Part shown: positions 51,253 to 61,839 of the stretch, in pieces
Layout of the letters: each line of letters opens with the position of its first letter
Position numbering within the stretch: position 1 is the first letter of the stretch
Origin: Enterovirga sp.
GTDB taxonomy: Bacteria; Pseudomonadota; Alphaproteobacteria; Rhizobiales; Beijerinckiaceae
Direction: 5' to 3'
DNA: 64,000 nt
Assembly: GCF_028290205.1 (NCBI RefSeq)
Contig: NZ_JAQGKF010000009.1
Coordinates: 1-64,000 of the forward strand
Position numbers and translations under genes: made by a program
The notes under the pieces: model-generated
Database searches by the model: none
What the model was told of the DNA's origin: nothing
The model's input: only the letters and a program-made list of their open reading frames with translations

Positions 51253-51273
51253 CCAGGGCCGGAGCGGCCCTGG
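51253..51273. terminator. Strong short hairpin between mmsB-like gene and O-antigen ligase gene
   Basis: CCAGGGCC-GGAGC-GGCCCTGG, 8 bp perfect stem, 5 nt loop. Confidence 0.4.
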
Positions 51274-51337
51274 CGCGGACTCTATCGCGGGCTCGTGAGC
51301 AGGGCTGTAGGCCCCGCGCAACACCCGCCGGAGGACG

Positions 51338-52234
51338 TCAGGCGAGCCCCCTGCCGTCGCGCAGAAAGCGCACGATGGCCGAATAGTCCTCGCCGCCGTG
51401 CCCTTCCTCCTGGAATCGCCCGTACAGCGCGGCTGCGGCCGCGCCGAGCGGCGTCGCGGCGCCAGCCGAGCGGGCCGCCTCCTGGGAGAGGCGCAGGTCC
51501 TTCAGCATCAGATCGGTCGCGAAGCCGGGCCGGTAATCCGAATTGGCCGCGCTGGTCGGGACGGGCCCCGGCACGGGGCAATGCGTGGTCAGGGCCCAGC
51601 ACGAGCCGGACGAGGTCGAGGCCACATCGAACAGGGCCTGATGCGAGAGGCCGAGCTTCTCGGCCAGCACGAAGGCCTCGGAAATGCCGATCATCGAGAT
51701 GCCGAGGATCATGTTGTTGCAGATCTTGGCCGCCTGACCCGCGCCGGCCTCGCCGCAATGCACGACCCGCCGGCCCATCTTGGCCAGGATCGGCTCGCCG
51801 CGGGCGAAGGCATCCGGGGAGCCGCCGACCATGAGCGTGAGGGTGGCGCCCTTGGCTCCGACCGTGCCGCCCGAGACGGGCGCGTCGAGCGACATCAGCC
51901 CGGCCGCCGCCGCGACCGCATGGGCGCGCCGCGCGCTGTCCACGTCGATGGTGGAACAATCGACCAGCAGCGCGCCCGCGGGCACCGCCGGAACGATCTC
52001 GGACCAGACCTGGAGCACATGCTTGCCGGCCGGCAGCATGGTGATCACGACCTCGGCCCCGGCGACCGCCTCGGAGCCGGAGCCGGCGACCGCGATGCCC
52101 GCGGCCCGGGCCGTCTCGCACAGCGCCGGCACCACGTCGAAACCGACCACCTGGTGGCCCGCCTGGACCAGATTGGCGGCCATCGGGCCGCCCATGTTGC
52201 CGAGCCCGATAAAGGCGATGGTGGTCATCAACAT
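51338..52234 (-). CDS. mmsB: 3-hydroxyisobutyrate dehydrogenase-family protein
   Basis: IAFIGLGNMGGPMAANLVQAGHQVVGFD; DAPVSGGTVGAKGATLTLMVGG; GQAAKICNNMILGISMIGISEAF. Confidence 0.87.
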   Translation of the reverse strand: MLMTTIAFIGLGNMGGPMAANLVQAGHQVVGFDVVPALCETARAAGIAVAGSGSEAVAGAEVVITMLPAGKHVLQVWSEIVPAVPAGALLVDCSTIDVDSARRAHAVAAAAGLMSLDAPVSGGTVGAKGATLTLMVGGSPDAFARGEPILAKMGRRVVHCGEAGAGQAAKICNNMILGISMIGISEAFVLAEKLGLSHQALFDVASTSSGSCWALTTHCPVPGPVPTSAANSDYRPGFATDLMLKDLRLSQEAARSAGAATPLGAAAAALYGRFQEEGHGGEDYSAIVRFLRDGRGLA

Positions 52235-52317
52235 TCCTCCCTGTTGCCGGGCTTCAAGACAGATGGCCGGCTCGGAGGCAAGACGTCGCAGCGGCGAGAC
52301 TGTGCCGGCGAGGCCCG

Positions 52318-53460
52318 TCAGCGTCCCACGAGAGCCCTGGCGATGATCACGCGCATGATCTCGTTCGTGCCTTCCAGGATCTGATGCACACGCAGGTCGC
52401 GGACGATCTTCTCGATCCCGTATTCAGCGAGATAGCCGTAGCCGCCATGCAGCTGCAGGGCCTCGTTGGCGACCTCGAACCCGACATCCGTGGCGAAGCG
52501 CTTCGCCATGGCGCAGCGCTGGGTGGTGTCCGCGTCGCCGCGGTCGTAGGCCGCCGCCGCCGCATAGAGCATCATGCGGGCCGCCTCGAGTTCCGTCGCC
52601 ATGTCGGCGAGCCGGAATTGCAGCGCCTGGAAGGCGTCGAGCCGCTGCCCGAAGGCCTTGCGCTCGCGCATGTAGCCGAGCGTCTTGTCGAGCGCGGCCT
52701 GCGCGCCGCCGAGCGAACAGGCCCCGATATTGAGCCGGCCGCCGTCGAGGCCGGCCATGGCGATCCGGAAGCCGATGCCCTCGTCACCGAGCCGGTTCGC
52801 GACCGGGACGCGGCATTCGTCGAAGACGACCTGCCGGGTGGGCTGCGCGTTCCAGCCCATCTTGCGCTCGTTCGGTCCGAAGGACAGTCCGGGCGCATCG
52901 CCGGGAACCACGAGGGTGGAGATGCCCTTCGGCCCCTCCCCGCCGGTCCGGAGCATGACGACGTAGAGGTCGGCCGCACCCGCCCCCGAGATGAACTGCT
53001 TGGAGCCGTTCAGGACGTAGTGGTCGCCGTCCAGCCGGGCCGTGGTCCGGAGCGCCGCCGCGTCCGAGCCCGAGCCAGGCTCGGTCAGGCAATAAGAGGC
53101 GAGCAGGTCCATGGTGCAGAGGCCCGGCAGCCAGCGTCCGCGCTGCTCCTCCGTGCCCCAGCGGTCGATCATCCAGGCCGACATGTTGTGGATGGAGATA
53201 TACGCCGACACGGTCGGGCAGCCGGTGGCCAGGGCCTCGAAGATCAACGCCGCATCGAGCCGGGTCAGCGCCGAGCCGCCGACATCCTCGCGGATGTAGA
53301 TGCCGCCCATGCCGAGCGCCGCGGCCTCGCGCATCACATCGACCGGAAAATGCTTCTCCTCGTCCCAGCGCAGCGCATGCGGGGCCAGCTTCTCGGCTGC
53401 GAAATCGCGGGCCATGTCGCGGATGGCGACCTGGTCCTCGGGCAGGGCAAACAGGCTCAT
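52318..53460 (-). CDS. Acyl-CoA dehydrogenase (isobutyryl-CoA dehydrogenase-like)
   Basis: [73 protein letters not shown]. Confidence 0.93.
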   Translation of the reverse strand: MSLFALPEDQVAIRDMARDFAAEKLAPHALRWDEEKHFPVDVMREAAALGMGGIYIREDVGGSALTRLDAALIFEALATGCPTVSAYISIHNMSAWMIDRWGTEEQRGRWLPGLCTMDLLASYCLTEPGSGSDAAALRTTARLDGDHYVLNGSKQFISGAGAADLYVVMLRTGGEGPKGISTLVVPGDAPGLSFGPNERKMGWNAQPTRQVVFDECRVPVANRLGDEGIGFRIAMAGLDGGRLNIGACSLGGAQAALDKTLGYMRERKAFGQRLDAFQALQFRLADMATELEAARMMLYAAAAAYDRGDADTTQRCAMAKRFATDVGFEVANEALQLHGGYGYLAEYGIEKIVRDLRVHQILEGTNEIMRVIIARALVGR

Positions 53461-53549
53461 TCAGGTCTCCACGCGGGCTCGGTCGCGAGCCTCGCCTTCT
53501 CTGTCCCGGACACCCCGGCCGCAGCACCGCCCCGAGGTTCAGGGGCGCT

Positions 53550-54182
53550 TCAGCCGGCGTTGCGGCCGCGCCATTCCTCGATGAAGCCGATGCAGGTCTC
53601 GGCGTCGGACACGTCGACATAGCGGCGGCCGATGTCGCGGAGGTTGTCGCGATGCGGCCCCTCCTCATGGTCGCCGACGCAATCCTCCGGCACGATCGTG
53701 CGAAAGCGCCACGAGAAGCTGTCGATCGAGGTCGCCCGGATGCAGCCGCTCGTGGTGCAGCCCGTGACGATGACGGTGTCCACGCCCTCCTTCAGGAAAT
53801 ACGGCGCGGCGCCGGTCTGGAAGAAGATTGAGGGCCCGGATTTCGTGACCGCGAGGTCATAGGAGGGATCGTAGATCTCGGGGTCGATCTCGGTTCCGGG
53901 CGCGCCGTGGAGAAAGGTCTCCCGCACCGCGCTGATCTTCCAATGCGGCATCTCGCGCTCGTTGAGATAGGCCGTGTTGCAGGTCGCGACCGGGACGCCG
54001 GCGCGCCGCGCCGCCTCGAGCAACCGACGGGTGTTCTGCACGGCCCGCATGATCAGGGGCGCCCCGCCGAGCGGGTAGCGGGCGTCCGTGAAGCCCGTCT
54101 GGAAGTCGACGACGACGATGCCGGGCTTGCGGCCGAAACCGACCGGCGTGTCGCCGTAGGTGCGGCGCGAATAATCGTCCAT
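53550..54182 (-). CDS. Isochorismatase-family hydrolase (N-carbamoylsarcosine amidase-like)
   Basis: GIVVVDFQTGFTD (Asp), TKSGPSIFF (Lys), VTGCTTSGCIRATSID (Cys). Confidence 0.88.
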   Translation of the reverse strand: MDDYSRRTYGDTPVGFGRKPGIVVVDFQTGFTDARYPLGGAPLIMRAVQNTRRLLEAARRAGVPVATCNTAYLNEREMPHWKISAVRETFLHGAPGTEIDPEIYDPSYDLAVTKSGPSIFFQTGAAPYFLKEGVDTVIVTGCTTSGCIRATSIDSFSWRFRTIVPEDCVGDHEEGPHRDNLRDIGRRYVDVSDAETCIGFIEEWRGRNAG

Positions 54183-54330
54183 GTCTGAACTCCTGGCCGC
54201 GTCATGGTGGCGCGTGCCGACCCACCGGGCAATCCCGGATTCCTGCATGCGAGCATGTCCGGCCCGGTCTTTCCACGGGGGCCCGGCTTCCGTAGCGTCC
54301 GGGCACCATAAAGGGAGGCACGACAAGGTG

Positions 54331-55602
54331 ATGGCGGGGGGGCGCGAGGAGCGATCGGCACAGGCCGGAGCCCTGGAAGCAGGCGGAGCCACAGAGGCGC
54401 CGCTCGCTGGGTTGAGGGTGGTCGAGGTCTCGGCCTTCGTGGCCGCGCCGCTCGGCGGCATGACACTGGCCCAGCTCGGCGCGGAGGTGATCCGCATCGA
54501 CCCAATCGGCGGCAACATCGACATCGGCCGCTGGCCGCTCGCGCCGGGCGGCACCAGCATCTACTGGGCCAGCCTGAACAAGGGGAAGCGCTCGGTCGCG
54601 CTGGCGCTGAACACCCCGGAGGGCCAGGAGCTCGCGAGCGCCCTGATCTGCGCGCCGGGGCCGGACACCGGCGTCGTGCTGACCAACCTGCAGGCCCGCG
54701 GCTGGCTCGGCTACGACACCCTTGCGCAGCGGCGGCCCGACCTGATCATGGCCGAGCTGACCGGCAATCCCGATGGGTCGAGCGCGGTCGATTACACGGT
54801 GAATTGCGCCAGCGGCTTTCCGACCGCGACCGGGGCGACCGAGGAGCCGGTCAACCATGTGCTGCCGGCCTGGGACGTGGCGGCGGGCCTCTATCTCACC
54901 ACCGCGATCCTGGCGGCCGACCGCATGCGGTCGCGCGGCCGCGGCGGCCAGCGCATCACCCTCGCCCTCGCCGACGTGATGCTCGCCACCGTGGCGAACC
55001 TCGGCTACGTGGCCGACGTGCAGGTCAACGGCGACAGCCGGGGCGCCCTCGGCAACGACCTCTACGGCGCCTTCGGGCGCGATTTCCGCACCGCGGACGG
55101 CCGGTCCGTGATGGTGGCTGCCTTCTCAAACCGCCAGTGGCGTGCCCTCGGCGAAGCGACCGGGCTCGCGGCCAAGCTCGAGCTGATCGGCCCGCTGCTC
55201 GATGTCGACATGACCACGGAAGGCGGGCGCTTCGAGGCCCGGGACGCCATCGCGGCCGTGCTGGCGCCCTGGTTCGCGGCGCGCGGGCTCTCCGAGGTGC
55301 GGGCCGCCCTCGATGGGCGGGGCGTGCTCTGGGGGCCCTACCAGAGCTTTCAGCAACTCGTGCAGGAGGACGCGCGCTGCTCGCCCGCGAACCCGCTGTT
55401 CGGCGAGATCGACCAACCGGGCGTTGGTCGCGTTCTGGCCCCGCGCTTCCCGCCGGGGCTACTGGGACGACCCGCCCCTCAGCCGGCGCCGCCGCACGGC
55501 AGCGACACGGAAGCGGTGCTTCGGTCCGTGCTGGGCCTCAGCGCCCGGGAGGTGGACGGATTGCGCCAGCGCCGGGTGATCGGCGGCGCGCCGCCGGCCT
55601 AG
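54331..55602 (+). CDS. CaiB/BaiF family CoA transferase, 2-methylfumaryl-CoA isomerase (Mct)-like
   Basis: LAGLRVVEVSAFVAAPLGGMTLAQLGAEVIRIDPIGGNIDIGRWPLAPGGTSIYWASLNKGKRSVAL; NDLYGAFGRDF. Confidence 0.8.
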   Translation: MAGGREERSAQAGALEAGGATEAPLAGLRVVEVSAFVAAPLGGMTLAQLGAEVIRIDPIGGNIDIGRWPLAPGGTSIYWASLNKGKRSVALALNTPEGQELASALICAPGPDTGVVLTNLQARGWLGYDTLAQRRPDLIMAELTGNPDGSSAVDYTVNCASGFPTATGATEEPVNHVLPAWDVAAGLYLTTAILAADRMRSRGRGGQRITLALADVMLATVANLGYVADVQVNGDSRGALGNDLYGAFGRDFRTADGRSVMVAAFSNRQWRALGEATGLAAKLELIGPLLDVDMTTEGGRFEARDAIAAVLAPWFAARGLSEVRAALDGRGVLWGPYQSFQQLVQEDARCSPANPLFGEIDQPGVGRVLAPRFPPGLLGRPAPQPAPPHGSDTEAVLRSVLGLSAREVDGLRQRRVIGGAPPA

Positions 55603-55671
55603 GCCGCGACACAGAACCGAGCTGGGCGGGGCGCCGGAGCCCCGCTGCCGGGCGGCGAGGCCCGACCGAGC

Positions 55672-56034
55672 CTATTGCAGCGCCTTCACTTCGCAGCGTG
55701 CGTAATCCCCGCTCGCCTGCACAAAGGCGTTGAGCTGGCCGATATAGCTCTCGGCCGCCGCCCTGAAGCCCGGCAAGGCCGCATTATAGGCCTTGATGGC
55801 GTCGTTGTAGCTGTGGCTTTCCCAGCCGAGGCAGCCCGGCGAGCCGGGTTTCGCGTCCGCGCAGGCCGGCTTGGCCGGGAGGGCGGGCTTTGCCGGCCGC
55901 GACGCGGGATCGGGCGGAACGGGCGGCACGCAGGCCGCCCAGACCGGTTGCACGGACAGCGCAGCCGCGAGCCAGGTGGCCGCGAGGACGCGGCGTCGCC
56001 GCGCCCCCCGTCCGGCTCTCCCGGCGGCCGCCAC
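55672..56034 (-). CDS. Hypothetical secreted protein
   Basis: Signal-like ATWLAAALSVQPVWAACVPP; SYNDAIKAYNAALPGFRAAAESYIGQLNAFVQASGDYARCEVKALQ. Confidence 0.6.
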   Translation of the reverse strand: MAAAGRAGRGARRRRVLAATWLAAALSVQPVWAACVPPVPPDPASRPAKPALPAKPACADAKPGSPGCLGWESHSYNDAIKAYNAALPGFRAAAESYIGQLNAFVQASGDYARCEVKALQ

Positions 56035-56038
56035 CGGC

Positions 56039-57535
<1,497 letters not shown>

Positions 57536-57571
57536 GGAAATGATCCTTTCAGTGTCGTTGGGCGGCCGATC

Positions 57572-58567
57572 TCAGGCGGCGCGCACGATGTCGAATTGTC
57601 CGGTCTTGCGGAAACGGGTGAGGTAGCCCGGCACGATCGCCTCCAGGGCCTGGGGCACGATGCCGAGCCCCTGCAGCGTGCGGCCCTCCGCGACCGCGGC
57701 GTCGGACACGACGTTGTCGGTCTGGAGCAGCTCGACCTGGTCGCGCGTCAGCTTCACGGCGTTGGGCAGGAGCCCGAGCGTCAGGGCGTCGACGATCTCG
57801 AGCAGCCGGGCCTGCGCCCGCGCCGCCCCGAGCGGCATCGGCACGAGAAGGCGCCGGCGCTCTGTCACCTGGAGCACATAGGACACGAGTTCGCGCAGCG
57901 TGCGGATCTCCGGCCCGCCGAGCTCGTAGACCTGTCCGCCCCGCGCCGCGCCGTCGACGGCCTTGGCGACCGCCTCGGCCACGTCGCCGACAAAGACCGG
58001 CTGGAAGCGCGTGTCGGCGCCGGCAAGCGGCAGCACCGGCAGGGCGCGGGCCAGCGAGGCGAAGCGGTTGAAGAAGCTGTCGCCCTGCCCGAACAGCAGC
58101 GAGGGACGGACGATCACGGCGTCCGGCCGCGCGCTGAGCACGGCCTGCTCGCCCTGCGCCTTGCTGCGGGCGTAGACGGAGGGCGAGGTGAGATCGGCCC
58201 CGAGGGCCGAGACATGGACCAGCGGCACGCCGGCGGCGGTCGCCTCGGCAATCACCCGGGGGCCCGCGGCCTGGACTTCATGAAAGCCCTGGCGCCCGGT
58301 TTCCTGGAGGATGCCGACCAGGTTCACCACCGCGTCCGCGCCCGCGATGGCGCTTCGGACCGACTCGTCGAAGCGCAGATTCGCCTGCACGAGCTGGATC
58401 TGGCCGACCACGCCGAGAGGCTGGAGGAAGAAGCCCAGATTGGGCCGCCGCACGGCGACGCGGATCCGGTAGCCGCTGCGGGCGAGGTCGCGCACCACAT
58501 GCCGGCCGAGAAAGCCTGTGCCGCCGAACACCGTCACGAGCTTCGGCGATTGACGCATCGCGTCCAT
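57572..58567 (-). CDS. Complex I NDUFA9-like atypical SDR protein
   Basis: VTVFGGTGFLGRHVVRDLARSGYRIRVAVRRP; YARSKAQGEQAVL; RPSLLFGQGDSFFNRFASLA. Confidence 0.88.
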   Translation of the reverse strand: MDAMRQSPKLVTVFGGTGFLGRHVVRDLARSGYRIRVAVRRPNLGFFLQPLGVVGQIQLVQANLRFDESVRSAIAGADAVVNLVGILQETGRQGFHEVQAAGPRVIAEATAAGVPLVHVSALGADLTSPSVYARSKAQGEQAVLSARPDAVIVRPSLLFGQGDSFFNRFASLARALPVLPLAGADTRFQPVFVGDVAEAVAKAVDGAARGGQVYELGGPEIRTLRELVSYVLQVTERRRLLVPMPLGAARAQARLLEIVDALTLGLLPNAVKLTRDQVELLQTDNVVSDAAVAEGRTLQGLGIVPQALEAIVPGYLTRFRKTGQFDIVRAA

Positions 58568-58736
58568 GAGAGAGCTCCCGGCGCGCGAACGCGCGCCCTT
58601 TGGCGCCGTCCATAGCGGAAGGCGCGCGAACCTGTGAAGCCGCTGCGGCCCCGAGCGGACCGGGAATCGCCGAACTTCCCCCTTCGGGGGATTGCGAGCG
58701 CGGCGACCCTGGGGCAGCCTCGGGCAGGAGGCTCCG

Positions 58737-59531
58737 ATGGCCCGCCTGTTCCAGCTTGTCGCCCTCGCCCTCGCGGCCGCCCTGGCGGTGCTGCCTGCCC
58801 GCGCCGCCGAGGACAGCTGCCCCGGGCTGGTCGCGGCTCGCACTCTGCCGGTCGTCCCTGCCGCGCTGGCGCCCGACGAGGTGCAACTCACCTATGTCGG
58901 CCACGCGACATTCCTGTTCGAAACGCCCTCCGGCCTGCGCATCGCGACCGATTACAACGACTATGTCCGGCCGAACGTCACGCCCGACATCGTGACCATG
59001 AACCGGGCCCACTCGACGCATTATTCGACCAATCCCGAGCCCGGGATCCGGCAAATCCTGCGCGGGTGGCGGCCGGAGGGCGGCCCGGCTCGGCACGACG
59101 TGCAGATGAGCGACGTCCGCATCCGCAACGTCCCGACCAACATCCGCCAATGGGGCGGCGAGACCACCCTGCCCGACGGCAATTCCATCTTCGTGTTCGA
59201 GGCCGCCGACCTGTGCATCGCCCATCTGGGCCACCTGCACCACACGCTCACGCCCGAGCACCTGAAGCAGCTCGGCCGCATCGACGTGCTGCTGGTCCCC
59301 GTGGACGGCAGCTACACGCTGGATCTCGACGGCATGATGGAGGTCGTGGCCAGCATCAATCCGCGGGTCGTGATCCCGATGCACTTCTTCGGCCTGTCCA
59401 CCCTGAACCGCTTCCTGGCCCGGGCGGAGGGGCAGGGCTACGCGGTAGAACGCCGGGCCGCCCCAACCGTCACGTTGAGCCGCGCCGCCGTGCAGGGCAT
59501 GCAGAAGGTGCTCGCTCTGCCCGGCCGCTGA
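58737..59531 (+). CDS. Secreted MBL-fold metallo-hydrolase (UlaG-like superfamily)
   Basis: Signal peptide MARLFQLVALALAAALAVLPARAAED; LTYVGHATFLFETPSGLRIATDYNDYVRP; GHLHHTLTPEHLKQLGRIDVLLVPVDG. Confidence 0.8.
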   Translation: MARLFQLVALALAAALAVLPARAAEDSCPGLVAARTLPVVPAALAPDEVQLTYVGHATFLFETPSGLRIATDYNDYVRPNVTPDIVTMNRAHSTHYSTNPEPGIRQILRGWRPEGGPARHDVQMSDVRIRNVPTNIRQWGGETTLPDGNSIFVFEAADLCIAHLGHLHHTLTPEHLKQLGRIDVLLVPVDGSYTLDLDGMMEVVASINPRVVIPMHFFGLSTLNRFLARAEGQGYAVERRAAPTVTLSRAAVQGMQKVLALPGR

Positions 59532-59556
59532 GCTCCGCTGGCGGCCTCCGGCGGGA

Positions 59557-60633
59557 TCAGACCGTTTCCGTTCCGACCAGATCGATGCCGAAGCCTGCGA
59601 CGCCGACATAGGCGCGCGGGCCGCTGGCCAGGGTCCGGATCGAGGTGACGCCGAGATCGCGCAGGATCTGCGCCCCGACGCCGACCTCGCGCCACTGGCG
59701 CGTGCGGTCGGCCTCCGAGCCGGCCCCGGCTTCGTCCGGAAACCCCGTCATCGGCACGCCGGCGGTCCCTTCCCGAAGGTAGACAAGGACGCCCCTGCCC
59801 TCGTCCCGGAAGCGCTTCAGCGAAGCCGCGATCACACGGCCGCCGCCCAACACGTCGGCCACCACATTGGCCCGATGCAGCCGGGCCAGGACATTGCGGC
59901 CGTCGCCAACGCGGCCGAACACGAAGGCGTAGTGCTGCACCGCGTCGAAAGGAGTCGCGTACGCATAGCCCGTGAGTTCGCCGATCTCGGTCATCACCGG
60001 GAAGGTGCCGATGCGCTCGACCAGCTTCTCGCGTGACTGCCGATAGGAGATGAGATCGGCCACCGAGAGGCGCTTCAGGCCGTGCTTGGCCGCGAAGGCG
60101 GTGATCTGGTCACCCTTCATCACGGTGCCGTCGTCGTTGGCGAGTTCGCAGATCACGCCCACCGGCGGCAGCCCGGCGAGCCGGCAGAGATCCACCGCCG
60201 CCTCGGTATGTCCCGACCGCATCAGGACGCCGCCCTCGCGGGCGATCAGCGGGAAGACGTGGCCGGGGCGCACGAAATCCGCCGCTCCCATGTTGCCGTT
60301 GGCAAGGGCCCGCACCGTGTTGGTGCGCTGCTCGGCCGAGATGCCGGTGGTCAGCCCGTGCCGCACGTCGACCGTGACCGTGAAGGCCGTGCCGAGCGGC
60401 GCGTCGTTCGAGGCCACCATCGGGTCCAGCCTGAGCCGCTTCGCCTCGGCGCCGGTGACGGGCGCGCACACGATGCCGCAGGTGTTGCGGATGATGAAGG
60501 CCATCTTCTCCGGGGTGCAGAGAGAGGCCGCGACGACGAGATCGCCCTCGTTCTCGCGGTCGTCGTCGTCGGTGACGACCACGATTTCGCCCCGGGCGAA
60601 GGCCTCGATGGTGTCGGGAATAGGGTCGGACAT
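59557..60633 (-). CDS. ribB: 3,4-dihydroxy-2-butanone-4-phosphate synthase with degenerate GTP cyclohydrolase II-like domain
   Basis: VVVTDDDDRENEGDLVVAA; FVRPGHVFPLIAREGGVLMRSGHTEAAVDLCRLAG; start ATG 60633. Confidence 0.92.
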   Translation of the reverse strand: MSDPIPDTIEAFARGEIVVVTDDDDRENEGDLVVAASLCTPEKMAFIIRNTCGIVCAPVTGAEAKRLRLDPMVASNDAPLGTAFTVTVDVRHGLTTGISAEQRTNTVRALANGNMGAADFVRPGHVFPLIAREGGVLMRSGHTEAAVDLCRLAGLPPVGVICELANDDGTVMKGDQITAFAAKHGLKRLSVADLISYRQSREKLVERIGTFPVMTEIGELTGYAYATPFDAVQHYAFVFGRVGDGRNVLARLHRANVVADVLGGGRVIAASLKRFRDEGRGVLVYLREGTAGVPMTGFPDEAGAGSEADRTRQWREVGVGAQILRDLGVTSIRTLASGPRAYVGVAGFGIDLVGTETV

Positions 60634-60680
60634 GGGCTCTCGGAGGTGAAGGCGGCGGCGGTCGGCGGCGGGCGGGGCGG

Positions 60681-61775
60681 CTAGGCCCCGCCGACCTGCC
60701 CGCGATGCCTCAAGTAATGATCCGCCAGCACGCAGGCCACCATGGCCTCGCCGACCGGCACGGCCCGGATGCCGACACAGGGGTCGTGCCGGCCCTTGGT
60801 GACGATGTCGGCCGCCCTGCCCTCCCGGTCCACCGTCATGCGGGGCCGCAGGATGGAGGAGGTCGGCTTCACGGCGAAGCGGCAGACCACGGCTTGGCCG
60901 GTGGAAATGCCGCCCAGGATGCCGCCGGCGCGGTTCGACAGAAAGGTCGGGGCGCCGGCATTGCCGGGCCGCATCTCGTCGGCATTGTCCTCGCCGCGCA
61001 GCGCCGCCGCCGCAAAGCCGTCGCCGATCTCCACGCCCTTGACGGCGTTGATGGACATCAGGGCCGCGGCCAATTCGGCATCGAGCTTGCCGTAGATCGG
61101 GGCGCCGAGCCCCGGGGGCACGCCCTCGGCCACGATCTCGACCACGGCCCCGATGGAAGATCCGTCCCGGCGGATGGCGTCGAGTTCGGCCGCCCAGGCT
61201 TCCGCCGCGACCGGGTCCGGGCAGAATAGCGGATTGCGGCCGACCTCGTCCCAATCGAAGCGGCTGCGGTCGATCGCGTGCGCACCCATCTGCACCACGG
61301 CGCCCCGGATGGTGACGCCAGGCAGGATCTTGCGGGCGATGGCGCCGGCCGCGACGCGGGCCGCCGTCTCGCGGGCCGAGGAGCGGCCGCCGCCGCGATA
61401 GTCCCGCACGCCGTATTTGCGGTCGTAGACGTAATCGGCATGGCCCGGCCGATAGAGGTCGCGGATGGCCGCGTAGTCCTTGGAGCGCTGGTCGGTGTTC
61501 TCGATCAGGAGAGCGATGGGGGTGCCGGTCGTGACCGGGCCGGGCAGGCGCTCGTCGGCGAAGGTGCCGGACAGGATGCGGACCTGATCGGGCTCGCGCC
61601 GCTGCGTGGTGAAGCGCGACTGGCCGGGCCGGCGCCGGTCCAGATCCTCCTGGATGTCGGCCTCCACGAGCGGGATGCCGGGCGGGCAGCCGTCGACCAC
61701 GCAGCCGAGAGCGGGCCCGTGGCTTTCGCCGAAGGTGGTGACGCGGAAGAGGTGGCCGAAGGTGTTATGCGACAT
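60681..61775 (-). CDS. aroC: Chorismate synthase
   Basis: [58 protein letters not shown]. Confidence 0.96.
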   Translation of the reverse strand: MSHNTFGHLFRVTTFGESHGPALGCVVDGCPPGIPLVEADIQEDLDRRRPGQSRFTTQRREPDQVRILSGTFADERLPGPVTTGTPIALLIENTDQRSKDYAAIRDLYRPGHADYVYDRKYGVRDYRGGGRSSARETAARVAAGAIARKILPGVTIRGAVVQMGAHAIDRSRFDWDEVGRNPLFCPDPVAAEAWAAELDAIRRDGSSIGAVVEIVAEGVPPGLGAPIYGKLDAELAAALMSINAVKGVEIGDGFAAAALRGEDNADEMRPGNAGAPTFLSNRAGGILGGISTGQAVVCRFAVKPTSSILRPRMTVDREGRAADIVTKGRHDPCVGIRAVPVGEAMVACVLADHYLRHRGQVGGA

Positions 61776-61839
61776 CGCCGGCCGGCATGTACGGCCAAAG
61801 CGCGGGCGAGTCAGCCCGCCCGCGCCCGAAAGCGCCGCC

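Noticed and set aside
54336-54342. G7 run immediately after the CoA-transferase ATG as a phase-variation tract
   Set aside because: Seven-nucleotide G/C runs recur elsewhere in this GC-rich window (e.g. 30700-30706), so it is not distinctive.
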